Shown: positions 10,930-22,683, numbered from the stretch's first letter. The stretch: DNA of 64,000 nt from Pictodentalium vernedei (GCA_031216915.1 CM062296.1:663029838-663093837), one strand, 5' to 3'. The notes: generated from the sequence alone by a model not told the origin. Translations and numbers: made by a program.

Positions 10930-13269
10930 TCCCCGCATTTGAAAAAATGCGGGGATATATTGGTCGTCTTCGTCCGTCCGTACGTCCCTACGTCCGGGAA
11001 TGGTTTCCGGCGAAAAACTCCTAGGGGTTTCAATTCGAAACATTGAAAGTGTGTTCATGTTCATTCATAGGGTCTGTAGATGTGCATAAAGGTTTTGGAT
11101 TTTTGATTCGGCCCTCGGGGGCGTAAGGGGCACCACTTTTGTCGTTAGAGGAATGGTTTCCGGCGAAAAACTCCTAGGGGTTTCAATTCGAAACATTGAA
11201 AGTGTGTTCATGTTCATTCATAGGGTCTGTAGATGTGCATAAAGGTTTTGGATTTTTGATTCGGCCCTCGGGGGCACCACTTTTGTCGTTAGAGGAATGG
11301 TTTCCGGCGAAAAACTCCTAGGGGTTTCAATTCGAAACATTGAAAGTGTGTTCATGTTCATGCATAGGGTCTGTAGATGTGCATAAAGGTTTTGGATTTT
11401 TGATTCGGCCCTCGGGGGCGTAAGGGGCACCACTTTTGTCGTTAGAGGAATGGTTTCCGGCGAAAAACTCCTAGGGCTTTCAATTCGAAACATTGAAAGT
11501 GTGTTCATGTTCATTCATAGGGTCTGTAGATGTGCATAAAGGTTTTGGATTTTTGATTCGGCCCTCGGGGGCATAAGGGGCACCACTTTTGTCGTTAGAG
11601 GAATGGTTTCCGGCGAAAAACTCCTAGGGGTTTCAATTCGAAACATTGAAAGTGTGTTCATGTTCATTCATAGGGTCTGTAGATGTGCATAAAGGTTTTG
11701 GATTTTTGATTCGGCCCTCGGGGTTGTAAGGGGCACCACTTTTGTCGTTAGAGGAATGGTTTCCGGTGAAAAACTCCTAGGGGTTTCAATTCGAAACATT
11801 GGAAGTGTGTTCATGTTCATTCATAGGGTCTGTAGATGTGCATAAAGGTTTTGGATTTTTGATTCGGCCCTCGGGGGCGTAAGGGGCACCACTTTTGTCG
11901 TTAGAGGAATGGTTTCCGGCGAAAAACTCCGAGGGGTTTCAATTCGAAACATTGAAAGTGTTTTCATGTTCATTCATAGGGGCTGTAGATGTGCATAAAG
12001 GTTTTGGATTTTTGATTCGGCCCTCGGGGGCATAAGGGGCACCACTTTTGTCGTTAGAGGAAGTGTGTTCATGTTCATTCATAGGGTCTGTAGATGTGCA
12101 TAAAGGTTTTGGATTTTTGATTCGGCCCTCGGGGGCATAAGGGGCACCACTTTTGTCGTTAGAGGAATGGTTTCCGGCGAAAAACTCCTAGGGGTTTCAA
12201 TTCGAAACATTGAAAGTGTGTTCATGTTCATTCACAGGGTCTGTAGATGTGCATAAAGGTTTTGGATTTTTGATTCGGCCCTCGGGGGCGTAAGGGGCAC
12301 CACTTTTGTCGTTAGAGGAATGGTTTCCGGCGAAAAACTCCTAGGGGTTTCAATTCGAAGCATTGAAAGTGTGTTCATGTTCATTCATAGTGTCTGTAGA
12401 TGTGCATAAAGGTTTTGGATTTTTGATTCGGCCCTCGGGGGCGTAAGGGGCACCACTTTTGTCGTTAGAGGAATGGTTTCCGGCGAAAAACTCCTAGGGG
12501 TTTCAATTCGAAACATTGAAAGTGTGTTCATGTTCATTCATAGGGTCTGTAGATGTGCATAAAGGTTTTGGATTTTTGATTCGGCTCTCGGGGGCATAAG
12601 GGGCACCACTTTTGTCGTTAGAGGAATGGTTTCCGGCGAAAAACTCCTAGGGGTGTCAATTCAAAACATTGAAAGTGTGTTCATGTTCATTCATAGGGTC
12701 TGTAGATGTGCATAAAGGTTTTGGATTTTTGATTCAGCCCTCGGGGGCGTAAGGGGCACCACTTTTGTCGTTAGAGGAATAGTTTCCGGCGAAAAACTCC
12801 TAGGGGTTTCAATTCGAAACATTGAAAGTGTGTTCATGTTCATTCATAGGGTCTGTAGATGTGCATAAAGGCTTTGTATTTTTGATTCGGCCCCGAGGGG
12901 CGCAAGGGGCACCATTTTTGTCGTTAGAGGAATGGTTTCCAGAGAAAAACTCCTAAGGGTTTCAATTCGAAACACTGAAAGTGTGTTCATGTTAATCAAT
13001 AGGGTCTGTAGATGTGCATAAAGGTTTTGGATTTTTTATTTGGCCCCGAGGGGTGCAAGGTCACCATTTTTGTCGTTAGAGGAATGGTTTCCAGAGAAAA
13101 ACTCCTAGGGGTTTCAATTCAAAACACTAAAAGTGTGTTCATGTTAATCAATAGCGTCTGTAGATGTGCATAAAGGTTTTAGATTTTTGATTCGGGCCCG
13201 ACAATAATCACAAATGGGAATGCGGGGATATACTATAGTGTGCTTTGCACACAAATGACACCCCTCTAG
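10930..13269 (+). mobile_element. Helitron-like non-autonomous element with internal tandem array
   Basis: The ends meet the Helitron rules. The 5' end is TC (10930-10931) with an A immediately before it. The 3' end is CTAG (13266-13269) with a T after it. A 3' hairpin, GTGTGC-TTT-GCACAC, lies at 13238-13252, 13 nt before CTAG. The 5' end also starts with a hairpin (CCCCGCATTTGAAAAAATGC followed by GGGG). There is no target duplication, as expected for insertion between A and T. The interior is almost wholly a 153-bp tandem array. No Rep/helicase gene is present, so it would depend on an autonomous partner. Confidence 0.8.
10998..13200. repeat. 153-bp tandem array inside the Helitron, about 14 units
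   Basis: Units begin GGAATGGTTTCCGGCGAAAA. Their starts are at 10998, 11151, 11295, 11448, 11601, 11754, 11907, then 12165, 12318, 12471, 12624, 12777, 12930 and 13082. The spacing is 153 bp except for one unit with a 9-bp deletion, one truncated unit (about 105 bp, near 12060), and a 152-bp step near the end. The last two or three units are the most diverged, so the middle of the array has been homogenised. Most units contain a stop in every frame, so the array is non-coding. Confidence 0.95.
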
Positions 13270-13684
13270 TTGATTTTTGTGAATAGCACTGGCCAGTTTT
13301 TTTTTATTCTCACCAGCAATGTATGTTTAAATATTAATAAAAGACATGAAGCAAAGAAGCCACAATTAGCCAAAATTAATAGACATTATTGGGGGTCATA
13401 AATGCAGTTTAGAAGAAAAAAAAGTATTCAAGTATTCATATATGTATTCATGAATACATTGTAAAGTATTCGTATTCGTATTCAATACATTTGAAATTTG
13501 TGTTTTCGTATTCGTATTCGTATTCATAAAATTTCAAAGTATTCGTATTCGTATTCAATACATTTACAATGTATTCGCCCCAACCCTGCAGTACTCGCAA
13601 CGTGTCTGTATCTTACCATATTTTCAACGATATTGCTTTTCAATGTATATCTACACAATTCATAACCGATCAAGATATAATGTA

Positions 13685-14045
13685 TAACGGGACCGCGGCG
13701 ACTCAGTGGTAAACTGTTGGACTTCTATGCTAGAGGTCCCGAGTTCGATCCCCGCCCGGGACGACTCGCGTTGTGTCCTTTGGCAAGGCACTTTATCCCG
13801 GTCTTCTACATAGGGGCACGATGAAACGGTGTACTAAGGCGTACTGCACGTTGAATGTGCACATGTCTTCAATCGCTGTAACCCTGCTTGAGCGGAGCTT
13901 GAACAGAGTTAGAATGTTGAGGAGCTGACAGTTGCTCGTCGATGCTCGGTGGTTCTCTCTGGGTTCTCCGGCTTCCTCCACCCGTAAAACTGTCACGGTC
14001 GCGATTAGCCATTGTGCATAAGTATGTGACCTTACACATCAATAA
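13685..14045 (+). mobile_element. tRNA-headed SINE, tail type 1, with target duplication
   Basis: The head at 13692-13770 is tRNA-like: box A-type GACTCAGTGG and box B-type GAGTTCGATCCCC. It is followed by the common SINE body (CTTTGGCAAGGCACTTTATC to ACCCGTAAAACTGTC) and the GTGACCTTACACATC-AATAAATA tail. A 10-bp duplication, ATATAATGTA, flanks it (13675-13684 and 14046-14055), marking it as an L1/RTE-type retroposition event. Confidence 0.9.
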
Positions 14046-14473
14046 ATATAATGTAATATATTTTCTGTTGTAGATCCGGAAGCTTTTGCATGCAAGGGTA
14101 TGGAAAGCGTGTAGAAATCCTTTCAGTTGAAAGAGTAAGATCACACGTATGGTACTGTAGGAGTCGACCTTTGTGATTTCTGCATGTGAGATAGTGGCTG
14201 AGTAAGTACCGTTGTGTTCTGCGGAAGGACTGGACCTAGAGTTTACCTTCCTTCGCCGGGAGAAGTAGCCCAGTATCAAACAATGGCTTCTTGTATAACA
14301 TAGTGGTTGAAAACATGAGTCACAATCTGGGTTGGGCTAGATTCTTGGGTTAGATTTTTTCGTATGTGTTTGAAGTAACTCTGAAGAGGCTACATGACGC
14401 ATGAACAGGGGTCACAAGGATCATTTGTCCCCCCCCCCCCCCACCCCCAACTTTGTACAGAAATAGTTTTATT
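14046..14473. other. Intergenic, no gene recognised
   Basis: No supported feature other than a poly-C run at about 14429-14442 directly before the microsatellite tract. Confidence 0.45.
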
Positions 14474-14947
<474 letters not shown>

Positions 14948-15004
14948 ATTCCAACTATTTGGGTTTAAGGGCTACGAAAAAAACATTTTCTATGTCCATC
15001 ACCT

Positions 15005-15430
15005 TATTTTAGCCAGAACCCCACCCCTCCACCCTAGAACTTATATTTAACCCTAACCCCACCCCATCCATTCAAAAACCACACCCGAACCCTAACCCTA
15101 CCCTACCCTGACCCTAAACCCTAAAACCCCACCCCTGACCCTAACCCCCACCCCCTGGAACCTAACCCTCCCCAACCTTAAGATCTACTCTGGGGCTACC
15201 CCTAACCCTAACCCAACCCCACCCCTGACCCTAACCCCACCCTAGCCAGACCAAAAGGATTAGGGGCTATTTTTTGGTTTAGGGGTTATAAAAACTAAAA
15301 CCCCACCCCGATCCCAACCCCCAACCCCCGGGTCCTAACCCCCTCCAACCTTTAGACCTGCCCTGGGACTACCCCTAACCCCACCCCTCTCCTAACCCTA
15401 ATACTACCCTAATTTCGACTAACCTCCTAA
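15005..15430. repeat. CCCTAA-rich degenerate telomere-like block
   Basis: Many CCCTAACCC, ACCCTAACCCCACCCC and CCCACCCCTGACCCTAA phrases, with the C-rich strand on plus. The (TTAGGG)n-type motif is degenerate and mixed with CCCCACCCC, so this is an interstitial minisatellite related to, or resembling, telomeric repeat and not a chromosome end. It is enclosed by (GGAC)n blocks at 14901-14947 and 15463-15506. Confidence 0.75.
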
Positions 15431-15462
15431 AAATAATAGCTCCTAAACAGTTTTAGTTGGCC

Positions 15463-15506
15463 CGGACGGACGGACGGACGGACGGACGGACGGACGGACG
15501 GACGGA
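15463..15506. repeat. (GGAC)n microsatellite, second block
   Basis: About eleven near-perfect GGAC/ACGG units. They match the last block of the tract ending at 14947, so the CCCTAA-rich segment is sandwiched between two blocks of the same motif. Confidence 0.9.
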
Positions 15507-15734
15507 GACAGAATATCAGGAAGGGTTGCACAGACTCTTTACTCTTACACTGTGATCAATGATTCCCTTGTTTGATTTGTCCGTACTGTTGACTTTATAA
15601 AGTGGAGAAAAGGGTACATGTTGGCTCCTTATTAACAAATTTTCCGTTGGGAACAGAGCTTTGTGTATTGTATTTCTACTATGCCACTAAGACCGGGGAC
15701 GCCAGAAGCAGGGGGTGGGGGTTGGGTGGGGTGG

Positions 15735-15850
15735 GGGGGGTCATGATTTATTCTCGAACTAAAGCTAAAATACACCCCAAATCCGTTATTGAAGCTTTCA
15801 CAATTCAATGGGGGAGTTTGGAGTGAACCGTCCCCCCGGGGGGGACCTCC
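15735..15850 (+). repeat. Short interspersed repeat (family G), copy 1
   Basis: Carries ATGATTTATTCTCGAAC, AAAATACACCCCAAATCCG and AATTCAATGGGGGAGTTTGG. The same blocks occur in inverted orientation at 16965-17068. The ends and class are not determined. Confidence 0.5.
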
Positions 15851-16964
15851 TTTCAAACTCCCCATCTCAGGCCTTCGGCCTTCGAGACATACATGCTTCG
15901 GCATGTCATGGCGGGCTGCTAGAGCGAGTAAATACCCTTTTGCCCGGGGGCTGACCCCCTGCCCTGGAGTGCTTCCGGTGCCCTTGATTAAAACACATGT
16001 GTCACCACTGGTATATGTACACACCACCCTCAAGTTCGAAATGCTTCCTACGCTCCCGAATTAATCTAAAAGTCCCCCCCCCCCCCCCCCCCCCATACAC
16101 ACACTTGCAAATCGTGGTAACGTACCTGAACTGAACACAGCTGATGTTTAAGCTTGAGAACTGGATGTCTCTAGTCTTATTGTGTGTATGCATCATTTTA
16201 ATTAGTGGCGCGTGACTACCGTTAAAATCGGTTGATAACGAATGTCGAATAAGGAACTGGGAATAAGTAACGGTTGCCACGTCCGTTTAATTAATAGAGA
16301 AAAAAAATCCTTTTACTCCGATCCAAATTGCAGTTAAAAAGCATTCAAATAACGCATGAAATTGAGTGTGAAATCACTAAAAAATATATGGATTTTTACA
16401 TTGATTTTAGCAATCACGTTTTTTCCTGGCTCATAAACGAACAGAATCTATTGACTAAGAATGATATATCCAACAGTGTGACATTTTAAAACAGCAAACT
16501 AAAACAGAGACAAGACCCGCCGGCTTTGTCATTAAATATTCAGCAATTTATGCAGCGACAATATATATAATCAAGAAATATTGACAAAGTAATCAGCAAC
16601 AATCAAATAATACCATCTATGCCTGTCTACGAGGTCTTTTTTCTAACATGAATTTCACAAACAATTTTCCGTCACACTGTCTGACAAATAGGTCAAACCT
16701 TTTTATCATAATTGCCATCAAATATTGCCTTTCCTCTTCTTAAAAAAGATGGCTTCATTATAATGTTTACCTGGGAAGAGCTTTTCCTTATATTATTAAT
16801 AGAAGCGAACTGACCATATAAGTCAGTCGGAAATTTCCAATTAGGCCCATTCTGAAAGGTCACCCGCCAACCACATGAAGGATGGTTGCTTCACTACACA
16901 TCGTCCCTCGGGGTCGCCGGAATTACTTCAGGGCAGGAGGAGGCCTTAAACCCTCGGAAAACGG
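15851..16964. other. Intergenic, no gene recognised
   Basis: A poly-C tract of about 20 nt lies at 16074-16094. The remainder is AT-rich with no supported coding or RNA feature. Confidence 0.45.
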
Positions 16965-17068
16965 GTGGGGCACCTCCTCCCTAACTTCCCCAACTCCCCC
17001 ATTGAATTTTGAAAGTTCCCAGATCGGATTTGGGGTGTATTTGAGCTTTACTTCGATAATAAATCATT
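16965..17068 (-). repeat. Short interspersed repeat (family G), copy 2
   Basis: The reverse complement carries TGATTTATTATCGAAGT, CAAATACACCCCAAATCC and AATTCAATGGGGGAGTTGG, matching 15735-15850. Confidence 0.5.
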
Positions 17069-17455
17069 GAAAAAAAATTGAGTGACGAACCTGGAAAGGG
17101 CATTGTCTGCTCCATCTCGCCTTCGTAGTCCGATGGCAGGGAGGACAATTGTCCCCGTGCTTCCGGCGCCCATGTTGCCTCTTAAGTGAAACAATGTGTC
17201 ATCTGCAGTGCAATAGCATCGCAGATGTCACCTTGTTCCACTCAAGGGGTGACATGTTGTCATCAATTATCATGGTTGTTGATCAGTTAGCGCTTGGCAT
17301 TAATTGTTCCATTTTCTTATTGGGCTGTATTCGGATAGAGAACCATTTCCTGATAATTGATATGTTCAGACATCTGCATAGTTATAAATTGTGTAAAACT
17401 AAAATATATTTTGGTGATATGTTAGTCGGACCAGACTTAGAAAATTGGCCACGTC
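17069..17455. other. Intergenic, imperfect hairpin only
   Basis: An imperfect inverted repeat lies around 17170-17258 (AACAATGTGTCATCTGC against GCAGATGTCACCTTGTTCC). No gene recognised. Confidence 0.4.
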
Positions 17456-17468
17456 AATCGGCAGAGCT

Positions 17469-17862
17469 GGGGCGCAGTAGCTTTGCGGTAACCGGTTCTC
17501 GTCAGATCACCGAAGTTAAGCAACGTCGAGCCCGGTTAGTCCTTGGATGGGTGATCGTCTGAGCATCGATTCGGACTCCCGCGTTGTGTCCTTGGGAAAG
17601 GCACTTAACCCCGATTGTCCACATGGGGGCACGATGACGCCGTGTACTAAGGCGTACTGCACGTCGATGGTCCGCATGTCTTCAACCAATCTAACCCTGC
17701 CTGTGCTGCAGGGCGGAGTTACGATGTTGGGGAGCGGGCAGCTGCTCGTCGTTGCTCGGTGGGTCTCTCCGGGTACTCCGGCTTCCACCACCCGTAAAAC
17801 TGTCACGGCCATGATTAGCTATTGTGCATAAGTATGTGACCTTAAATACCAATAAATAAATA
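17469..17862 (+). mobile_element. 5S rRNA-headed SINE, tail type 1, with 13-bp target duplication
   Basis: The head (about 17490-17565) closely follows the internal part of 5S rRNA: GGTTCTCGTCAGATCACCG, AAGTTAAGCAACGTCGAGCC and TTGGATGGGTGATCGTCTGA. These regions include the internal promoter of 5S genes. The 5' third of 5S rRNA is replaced by GGGGCGCAGTAGCTTTGCGG. The rest is the shared SINE body and the GTGACCTTAAATACC-AATAAATA tail. A perfect duplication, AATCGGCAGAGCT, flanks it (17456-17468 and 17863-17875). It is not a functional 5S gene. Confidence 0.92.
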
Positions 17863-17875
17863 AATCGGCAGAGCT

Positions 17876-18169
17876 TTGGTGAAGGTCGTGGGAGTTTCCC
17901 GCGGCTTTTGTTATGGCACTGTCGATGGGAGTGGCTAATTACAAACTGCAGACTACTGACTGAATAGTTTCCCGAGAAGCATACTGACATAAAATTATGT
18001 TCAAAAAGAACCACCAGTCAAAATCATGTCGGAGTCAGGCAAACATGCGCCCTCCCCTCCCACACACGCACACACTAATTCTTAAAGATATCTGAGAGCC
18101 TGGGCTTGTCGTTCAGTTTTTATAGGGCTGCATTCACCGAGGCGAAGTATGGACCTTTTTACACCATTT
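17876..18169. other. Intergenic, no gene recognised
   Basis: No supported feature. A short CACACACGCACACAC run lies near 18060. Confidence 0.4.
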
Positions 18170-18382
18170 CACCTATTTTATGATGATTATCTGTACGTTC
18201 TGGAATGCGTTGATCCAACCTACCATCTGATTAATTGTTGGAAAGGGCTCAGAGAGCCCTTTCCAACTATTAATCAGATGATAGAGTTTCAACAATGTCA
18301 TAAATCCTATTAATCGCGCATACATCCGTACATAGAGGTCCTCCAAATATGGCTAAGGTGGGCGTGGAAATAAAAGGGTTAA
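18170..18382 (+). mobile_element. Palindromic MITE (family B), copy 1
   Basis: Shares CACCTATTTTATGATGATTA, ATCTGTACGTTCTGG, a central hairpin with arms of about 30 bp (ATCTGATTAATTGTTGG against its complement) and a TAAAAGGGTTAA end with the copy at 21423. The TTAA-adjacent GGG end resembles family A and hints at the same transposition machinery, but the left terminus is degenerate. Confidence 0.7.
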
Positions 18383-19015
18383 TAAAAATACATTGGCGAT
18401 AAGGACTAGATTGGTGTAATGGATCACGCCCCCTTTTACACAGAATATAACTGACATGGCTGCTAAGAAACTAAATTGTTTTTCCTTCGTAATTTCTGCT
18501 CGCCAGTATATCCACCTATGGGAGTCAATTAATCTTCGAAATGGAACGATTTCTGGGAGGCTTTTTCTCCCCACAATTTTACTTGATTAAACCTTTACCC
18601 ATCCCGACAAGATATATTCTGGGGGCAAAAAGTGGATTTTGTGTGGCGTGGGGTTTAGAGGCGGGGATGGGCGGGATCAAGGCATTAGCTTCCCACCATC
18701 TTAAGTTTTCCAACTTTACCATGTAGAATAACATTACTGTTAAAATACAGTAAAAAGACTTATTTACGGGGAAAAGGCCGCAGTTTTTACAATGACGACC
18801 TCTGTCGCTCGACCTGGGAATAGAACAAACGAAGTGATATTCGTTTCAGCATCATTACCAGTGGAGTAGCCGTAATTTTTCAGGGTGGGTAATAATTTGT
18901 TTTTATGGACCTTTGGGCCATCGATGACCGAAGGTCAACTTCAACTGCTGCAAACAAAAGCTGGGAAATCGCACGAGAGCAGTGTCCCTTCTCATAGGTG
19001 GGCACTTATAAAATA
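18383..19015. other. Intergenic, no gene recognised
   Basis: No supported gene or delimited repeat. Confidence 0.4.
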
Positions 19016-20809
19016 AGAGGCCCTAAGGGGGCCTTAATCGCTCACCTGACAAAGTGGTTCAAAGAAGTATTTGGAGTCACATTCAGTTAGTCATGGTTTA
19101 TCAACACTTCAGAGGAATGAAGTCAGGAAAGGCAAATTTTATGGAAAAACACTAAGGAATGGATTTGAACAAACTTGAACCTAACCTGCTCCCATCCCCC
19201 TGATATAGAGAGCTCAAATATTAAGCCAGAGACTCAAATTGAACAAACTTGAATCTGATCCCCCTAGAGATGTAATATATCAAATATGAAAGAATTCTGA
19301 CTGGTGGATCTGACGAAGGTTTTTAAAGAAATGTCTTCACATTGCACTAAGTTAAATTTGGGGCTCCAATAGAGAGCCAAAATATTAACCCAGGGACCCG
19401 ATTTGAATAAGCTTGAATCTGACCCACCTGGAGATGCTGTATACCAAATATGAAAGTATTTTGACTGGTGGATCTGAAGAAAATTTTTAAAGAAATTCCC
19501 TCATATTCCAAGTTAAAATTCAGGCTCCCATAGGTAACCAAATTAATAACCCGGGGGCTCGATTTGAACAAACATGAATCTGACTACCCCTAGAGATGTT
19601 GTACACCAAATATGAAAGGATTCTGATTGCTGGACCTGAAGAAGAAGATTTGTAAAGAAATTTCGTCATATTGCACTAAGTTAAAATTTATTTGGGCTCT
19701 CAAACTTGAATCTGGCCCCCTAGAGGATATTATATACCAAATATCAACAGATTCTAATTGATGGTTCTGGAGAAGAAGATTTTTTTTTTAAAAATGCACT
19801 CATATTGCACTAAGTTAAGATTCCGGCTCTCATAGGGAGCCCACATATTTACCCAGGGACCCCCCCCCCCCCCCCTTCCCTTAGAGATGCTGTATATCAA
19901 ATATGAAAGGATTCTGACTGATGGATCTGAAGATTTTAAAAGAAATTCCCTCATACCGTACTAAGTTAAAATTCGTGCCCCACAGAGGGATTCAAAATAT
20001 AAACTCAGGGACTCCAGTTGAACAAACTTGAAATTCCCCCCCCCCCCCCAAGTTAAATTTGGGGCTCCAATAGAGAGCCAAAATATTAACCAGGGACCCG
20101 ATTTGAATAAGCTTGAATCTGACCCACCAGGAGATGCTGAATACCAAATATGAACGGATTCTAACTGGTGGATCTGGAGAAGAAGATTTTTAAAGATATT
20201 TCCTCATATTGCACCAAGTTAAACTTTGGGCCCCAATAGAGAGCCCAGATATTAACCCGGGACCCGATTTGAACAAACTTGAATCTGACCCCTTAGAGAT
20301 GTTGGTCTACCAAATATGAAGGCATTCTGACTGGTAGGACTGAAGAAGAAGATTTTTAAAGAAATTTCCTCATATTGTACTAAGTTAACATTTGGGCTTC
20401 CATAGGAGCCCAAATATTAACCGTGGGACTCGATTTGAACAAACTTGTATCTAACCCCCCCCCCCCCCCACCCCCCACCCCCCCTCACCACCACCCCTAC
20501 CCTAGAGATGTTATATGCCAAATATCAGAAGATTCTAATTGATGGTTCTGGACAAGAAGATTTTTTTAATTTTGAAAAACAATTTATGGGTGCTACCAGA
20601 TTAATGCCCCTTGTGGTGTCCCCTGTGGGCCTGGCAATTTTATTTGAATTGACATATGATAAGGAACATGCATATCAAATTTGGTTCAATTTGATCCAGT
20701 GATTAATGAGGAGAAGTCGAAAATGTAAAATTCACGGCGGACAGACGACGGACGGCGGACAAAAAGTGATCACTTAAGCTCCCCCTGACTTTCAGTCAGG
20801 TGAGCTAAA
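19016..20809 (+). mobile_element. GCTCACCTGAC-bounded element with degenerate internal tandem repeats
   Basis: Begins CCCTAAGGGGGCCTTAATC-GCTCACCTGAC and ends GTCAGGTGAGC, so the termini are inverted repeats. The interior is about eight diverged units of roughly 130-210 bp, each with ACTTGAATCTGACCC, TACCAAATATGAAAGGATTC, GAAGATTTTTAAAGAAATT and GGGCTCCCATAGAGAGCCC-type blocks. Poly-C runs at 19859-19876, 20036-20049 and 20456-20469 interrupt it. A GACGGACGGCGGAC block precedes the right end. No ORF; the class is not identified. A second copy starts at 63724. Confidence 0.75.
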
Positions 20810-21152
20810 TTTATTTATTGGTGTTTAAGGTCACATATTTCTGCATAATGGCTAATCATGACCACGACAGTTTTACGGGTGGAGGAAGCCGAAGTACCCA
20901 GAAAGAACCACCGATCAAGGGCGAGCAACTGTCAGCTCCCCAACATACTAACTCCACACAAGCAGGGTTAGCATTAGTTGAAGACAAGTGCACCATCGAC
21001 GTGCAGTACGCCTTAGTACACAACGTCACCGCGTTCCCACGTGGGCAATGGAGGTGAAGTGAAGGACACATCGCGGTTGACGCAGCTGGGGTTCGAACCG
21101 AGAACCTCACGGCTTGTAGCCTGCACCTCTACCTGCTGAGCCACCGTGCCCC
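20810..21152 (-). mobile_element. tRNA-headed SINE, tail type 1, inserted at the end of the GCTCACC element
   Basis: On the minus strand the head reads CACGGTGGCTCAGCAGGTAG (box A type) and GGTTCGAACCCC (box B type), followed by the shared body and the AAGGTCACATA-type tail reversed at 20815. Flanking duplications AGTCAGGTGAGCTAAA (20794-20809) and AGTCATGTGAGCTAAA (21153-21168) differ at one base. The duplicated target is the right terminus of the element before it, so this SINE is the younger insertion. Confidence 0.9.
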
Positions 21153-21208
21153 AGTCATGTGAGCTAAAAACAAAAGTACCACAACATCGTTGTAAAGCAC
21201 GTAATTGA

Positions 21209-21242
21209 CCCAAAACACCATGGTAAACCATGGTGTTTTGGG
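21209..21242. repeat. Perfect short hairpin (ACCATGG type)
   Basis: CCCAAAACACCATGG facing its exact complement around GTAAAC. The CCATGGTAAACCATGG core is shared with the larger palindrome at 27356-27464. Confidence 0.75.
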
Positions 21243-21422
21243 ACAGTCCATTCGATTACCTTGCTGTACAGTGGTACGTCTTAATGGGGAGGGGGAGGGG
21301 GGGGGGGGTCCGGGAGACCTTCCCCGGGGTATGTTTTGAAATTTCAAACCCATGAGAATGAATTTGTGGTCCCAATGCTCTTTTCAGGGAATAACACTTA
21401 CGCTGCCGAAAGCGACTATTGT
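21243..21422. other. Short unannotated stretch with poly-G
   Basis: Contains a G-rich run at about 21280-21308; no other feature supported. Confidence 0.4.
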
Positions 21423-21639
21423 CACCTATTTTATGATGATTATCTGTACGTTCTGGTATGCGCAGATCAAACCTACCATCGTATTAATTGTTGAAAAGGG
21501 CTCCGAGAGCCATTTCCAACAATTAATAAGATGATAGAGTTTCAAGTATGTCATAAATTTTATTGAGCTTCCTCGAATACAGGCGTACATAGAGGTCCTC
21601 CATATAGGGCTGAAGTGGCCGTGGCAGTAAAAGGGTTAA
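21423..21639 (+). mobile_element. Palindromic MITE (family B), copy 2
   Basis: Same order of blocks as 18170-18382: CACCTATTTTATGATGATTA start, ATCTGTACGTTCTGG, a central hairpin (ATTAATTGTTG against CAACAATTAAT), a TAGAGGTCCTCCATA block and a TAAAAGGGTTAA end with TTAA at 21636-21639. Confidence 0.7.
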
Positions 21640-22333
21640 AGAAAAAAAATTGTGTTGACTCAAATAAAATTCGGTTGATTTCCTGCAGTATTACTGGGCC
21701 CTTAACCCATGTTTGCCTAGTCCAATTTTACAACAGCCCTCAGTAACCTTTCATCCACCTTCAACCTTCGGTCTCAAGCTGACATGGAGTTACCTCGAGC
21801 TGATACCTTGACCGATATGAAAGTAACCGGATAATAATCCCTATCACAGTCTTTCCACCGTGTACTCCATTGAACCTTGTCTCATATTCCATCATCTTGT
21901 TCCCGGCGGTTTCGTTTATATTATTCAGTGTGTATGTCATTATTGTTTTCTGTGCGAAGTCGGCAACAAATGTTATCTCTATATCTGCTTGAAAAACGAT
22001 GACAGGTTTACCAGTATATATAAAAGGATGGATCGATACAAATGTGCTGTGTTTATTTAACGTCCGTTGCAGGTATCAGCAACACCTGAAACATAGAAGT
22101 CCATTTAACCATTTAGCGAACTCGATTGCGGAAGACACGGCCATTATATCTTTTCTGCAAGGACTATTTTTTCTTCTTTTTTCACGATGGTGGGGGTGGG
22201 GGTAAATAATGTCATCACACCGTGATGACCTTCGCGGAACACGTCGTAGAAGGGGTGTACGAAAAGGTTTGGAAATTTGAAGGGGAGGAGCAAATAACCA
22301 CCTCCCCACCGCCACTCCACCATGATTTTATCC
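21640..22333. other. Intergenic, no gene recognised
   Basis: No supported coding sequence; overlapping short frames lack motifs. Confidence 0.4.
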
Positions 22334-22402
22334 GCCATCGATATTCGGTCAGATAATGGCCGCGGGCGAAGCCCGAGACCATTATCTGGCTGAATATCCC
22401 GG
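22334..22402. repeat. Imperfect hairpin
   Basis: ATATTCGGTCAGATAATGG faces CCATTATCTGGCTGAATAT across a GC-rich loop that itself contains GCGGGCGAAGCCCG. No terminal signature was found to class it as a transposon. Confidence 0.6.
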
Positions 22403-22683
22403 GCTGAGTGCATTAGACCTATCTGACATAAAATCCACTTCACATTAAATTCTTGTTTTAATGTGGAAAAATGGTATAATTCTATCGCATTGGGGAGAAG
22501 TAAAATAAAAATGTGAACAGTTAGATTGATATGAAGCACCATTGATGAGTTACAGTTCAGCAAAACAGCCCGGATGTTTCAGTAGAGACTCGAGGTAATT
22601 ACTTGGTCAGGTCAGTTTGAATGTTTGTATTTATAGACAATAACTGGGTATTAGTTTGAAATAAAGGTCAGTTATGCAATAGT

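Larger units (their letters stand above)
10333..13588. mobile_element. hAT-like non-autonomous transposon, interrupted by a Helitron
   Basis: The termini are perfect inverted repeats, CAGGGTTGGGG at 10333 and CCCCAACCCTG ending at 13588. They are bordered by a perfect 8-bp duplication, CAGTACTC, at 10325-10332 and 13589-13596. CAGGG-type ends plus an 8-bp duplication are the hallmark of hAT transposons. Just inside both ends are ATTCGTATTCGTATTCG-type runs. Removing the nested Helitron (10930-13269) leaves about 916 bp with no transposase, so this is a non-autonomous derivative. Confidence 0.9.

Noticed and set aside
11218..11514. Open frame with a 51-residue repeat inside the 153-bp array
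   Set aside because: 153 is a multiple of three, so any frame without stops repeats. Only two units escape the stop present in the others, through one substitution and one deletion. No sign of coding constraint.
15005..15430. True telomere end
   Set aside because: The CCCTAA motif is degenerate, mixed with CCCCACCCC, and ordinary sequence continues on both sides.
17149..17562. 137-codon plus-strand ORF
   Set aside because: Its end runs into the 5S-headed SINE, there is no recognisable motif, and it covers an imperfect hairpin.
17490..17565. 5S rRNA gene
   Set aside because: Only the internal part of 5S rRNA is present and it is fused to the SINE body; the 5' third is replaced and there is a target duplication around the whole unit. 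The copies at 47046 and 49656 show the same fusion.
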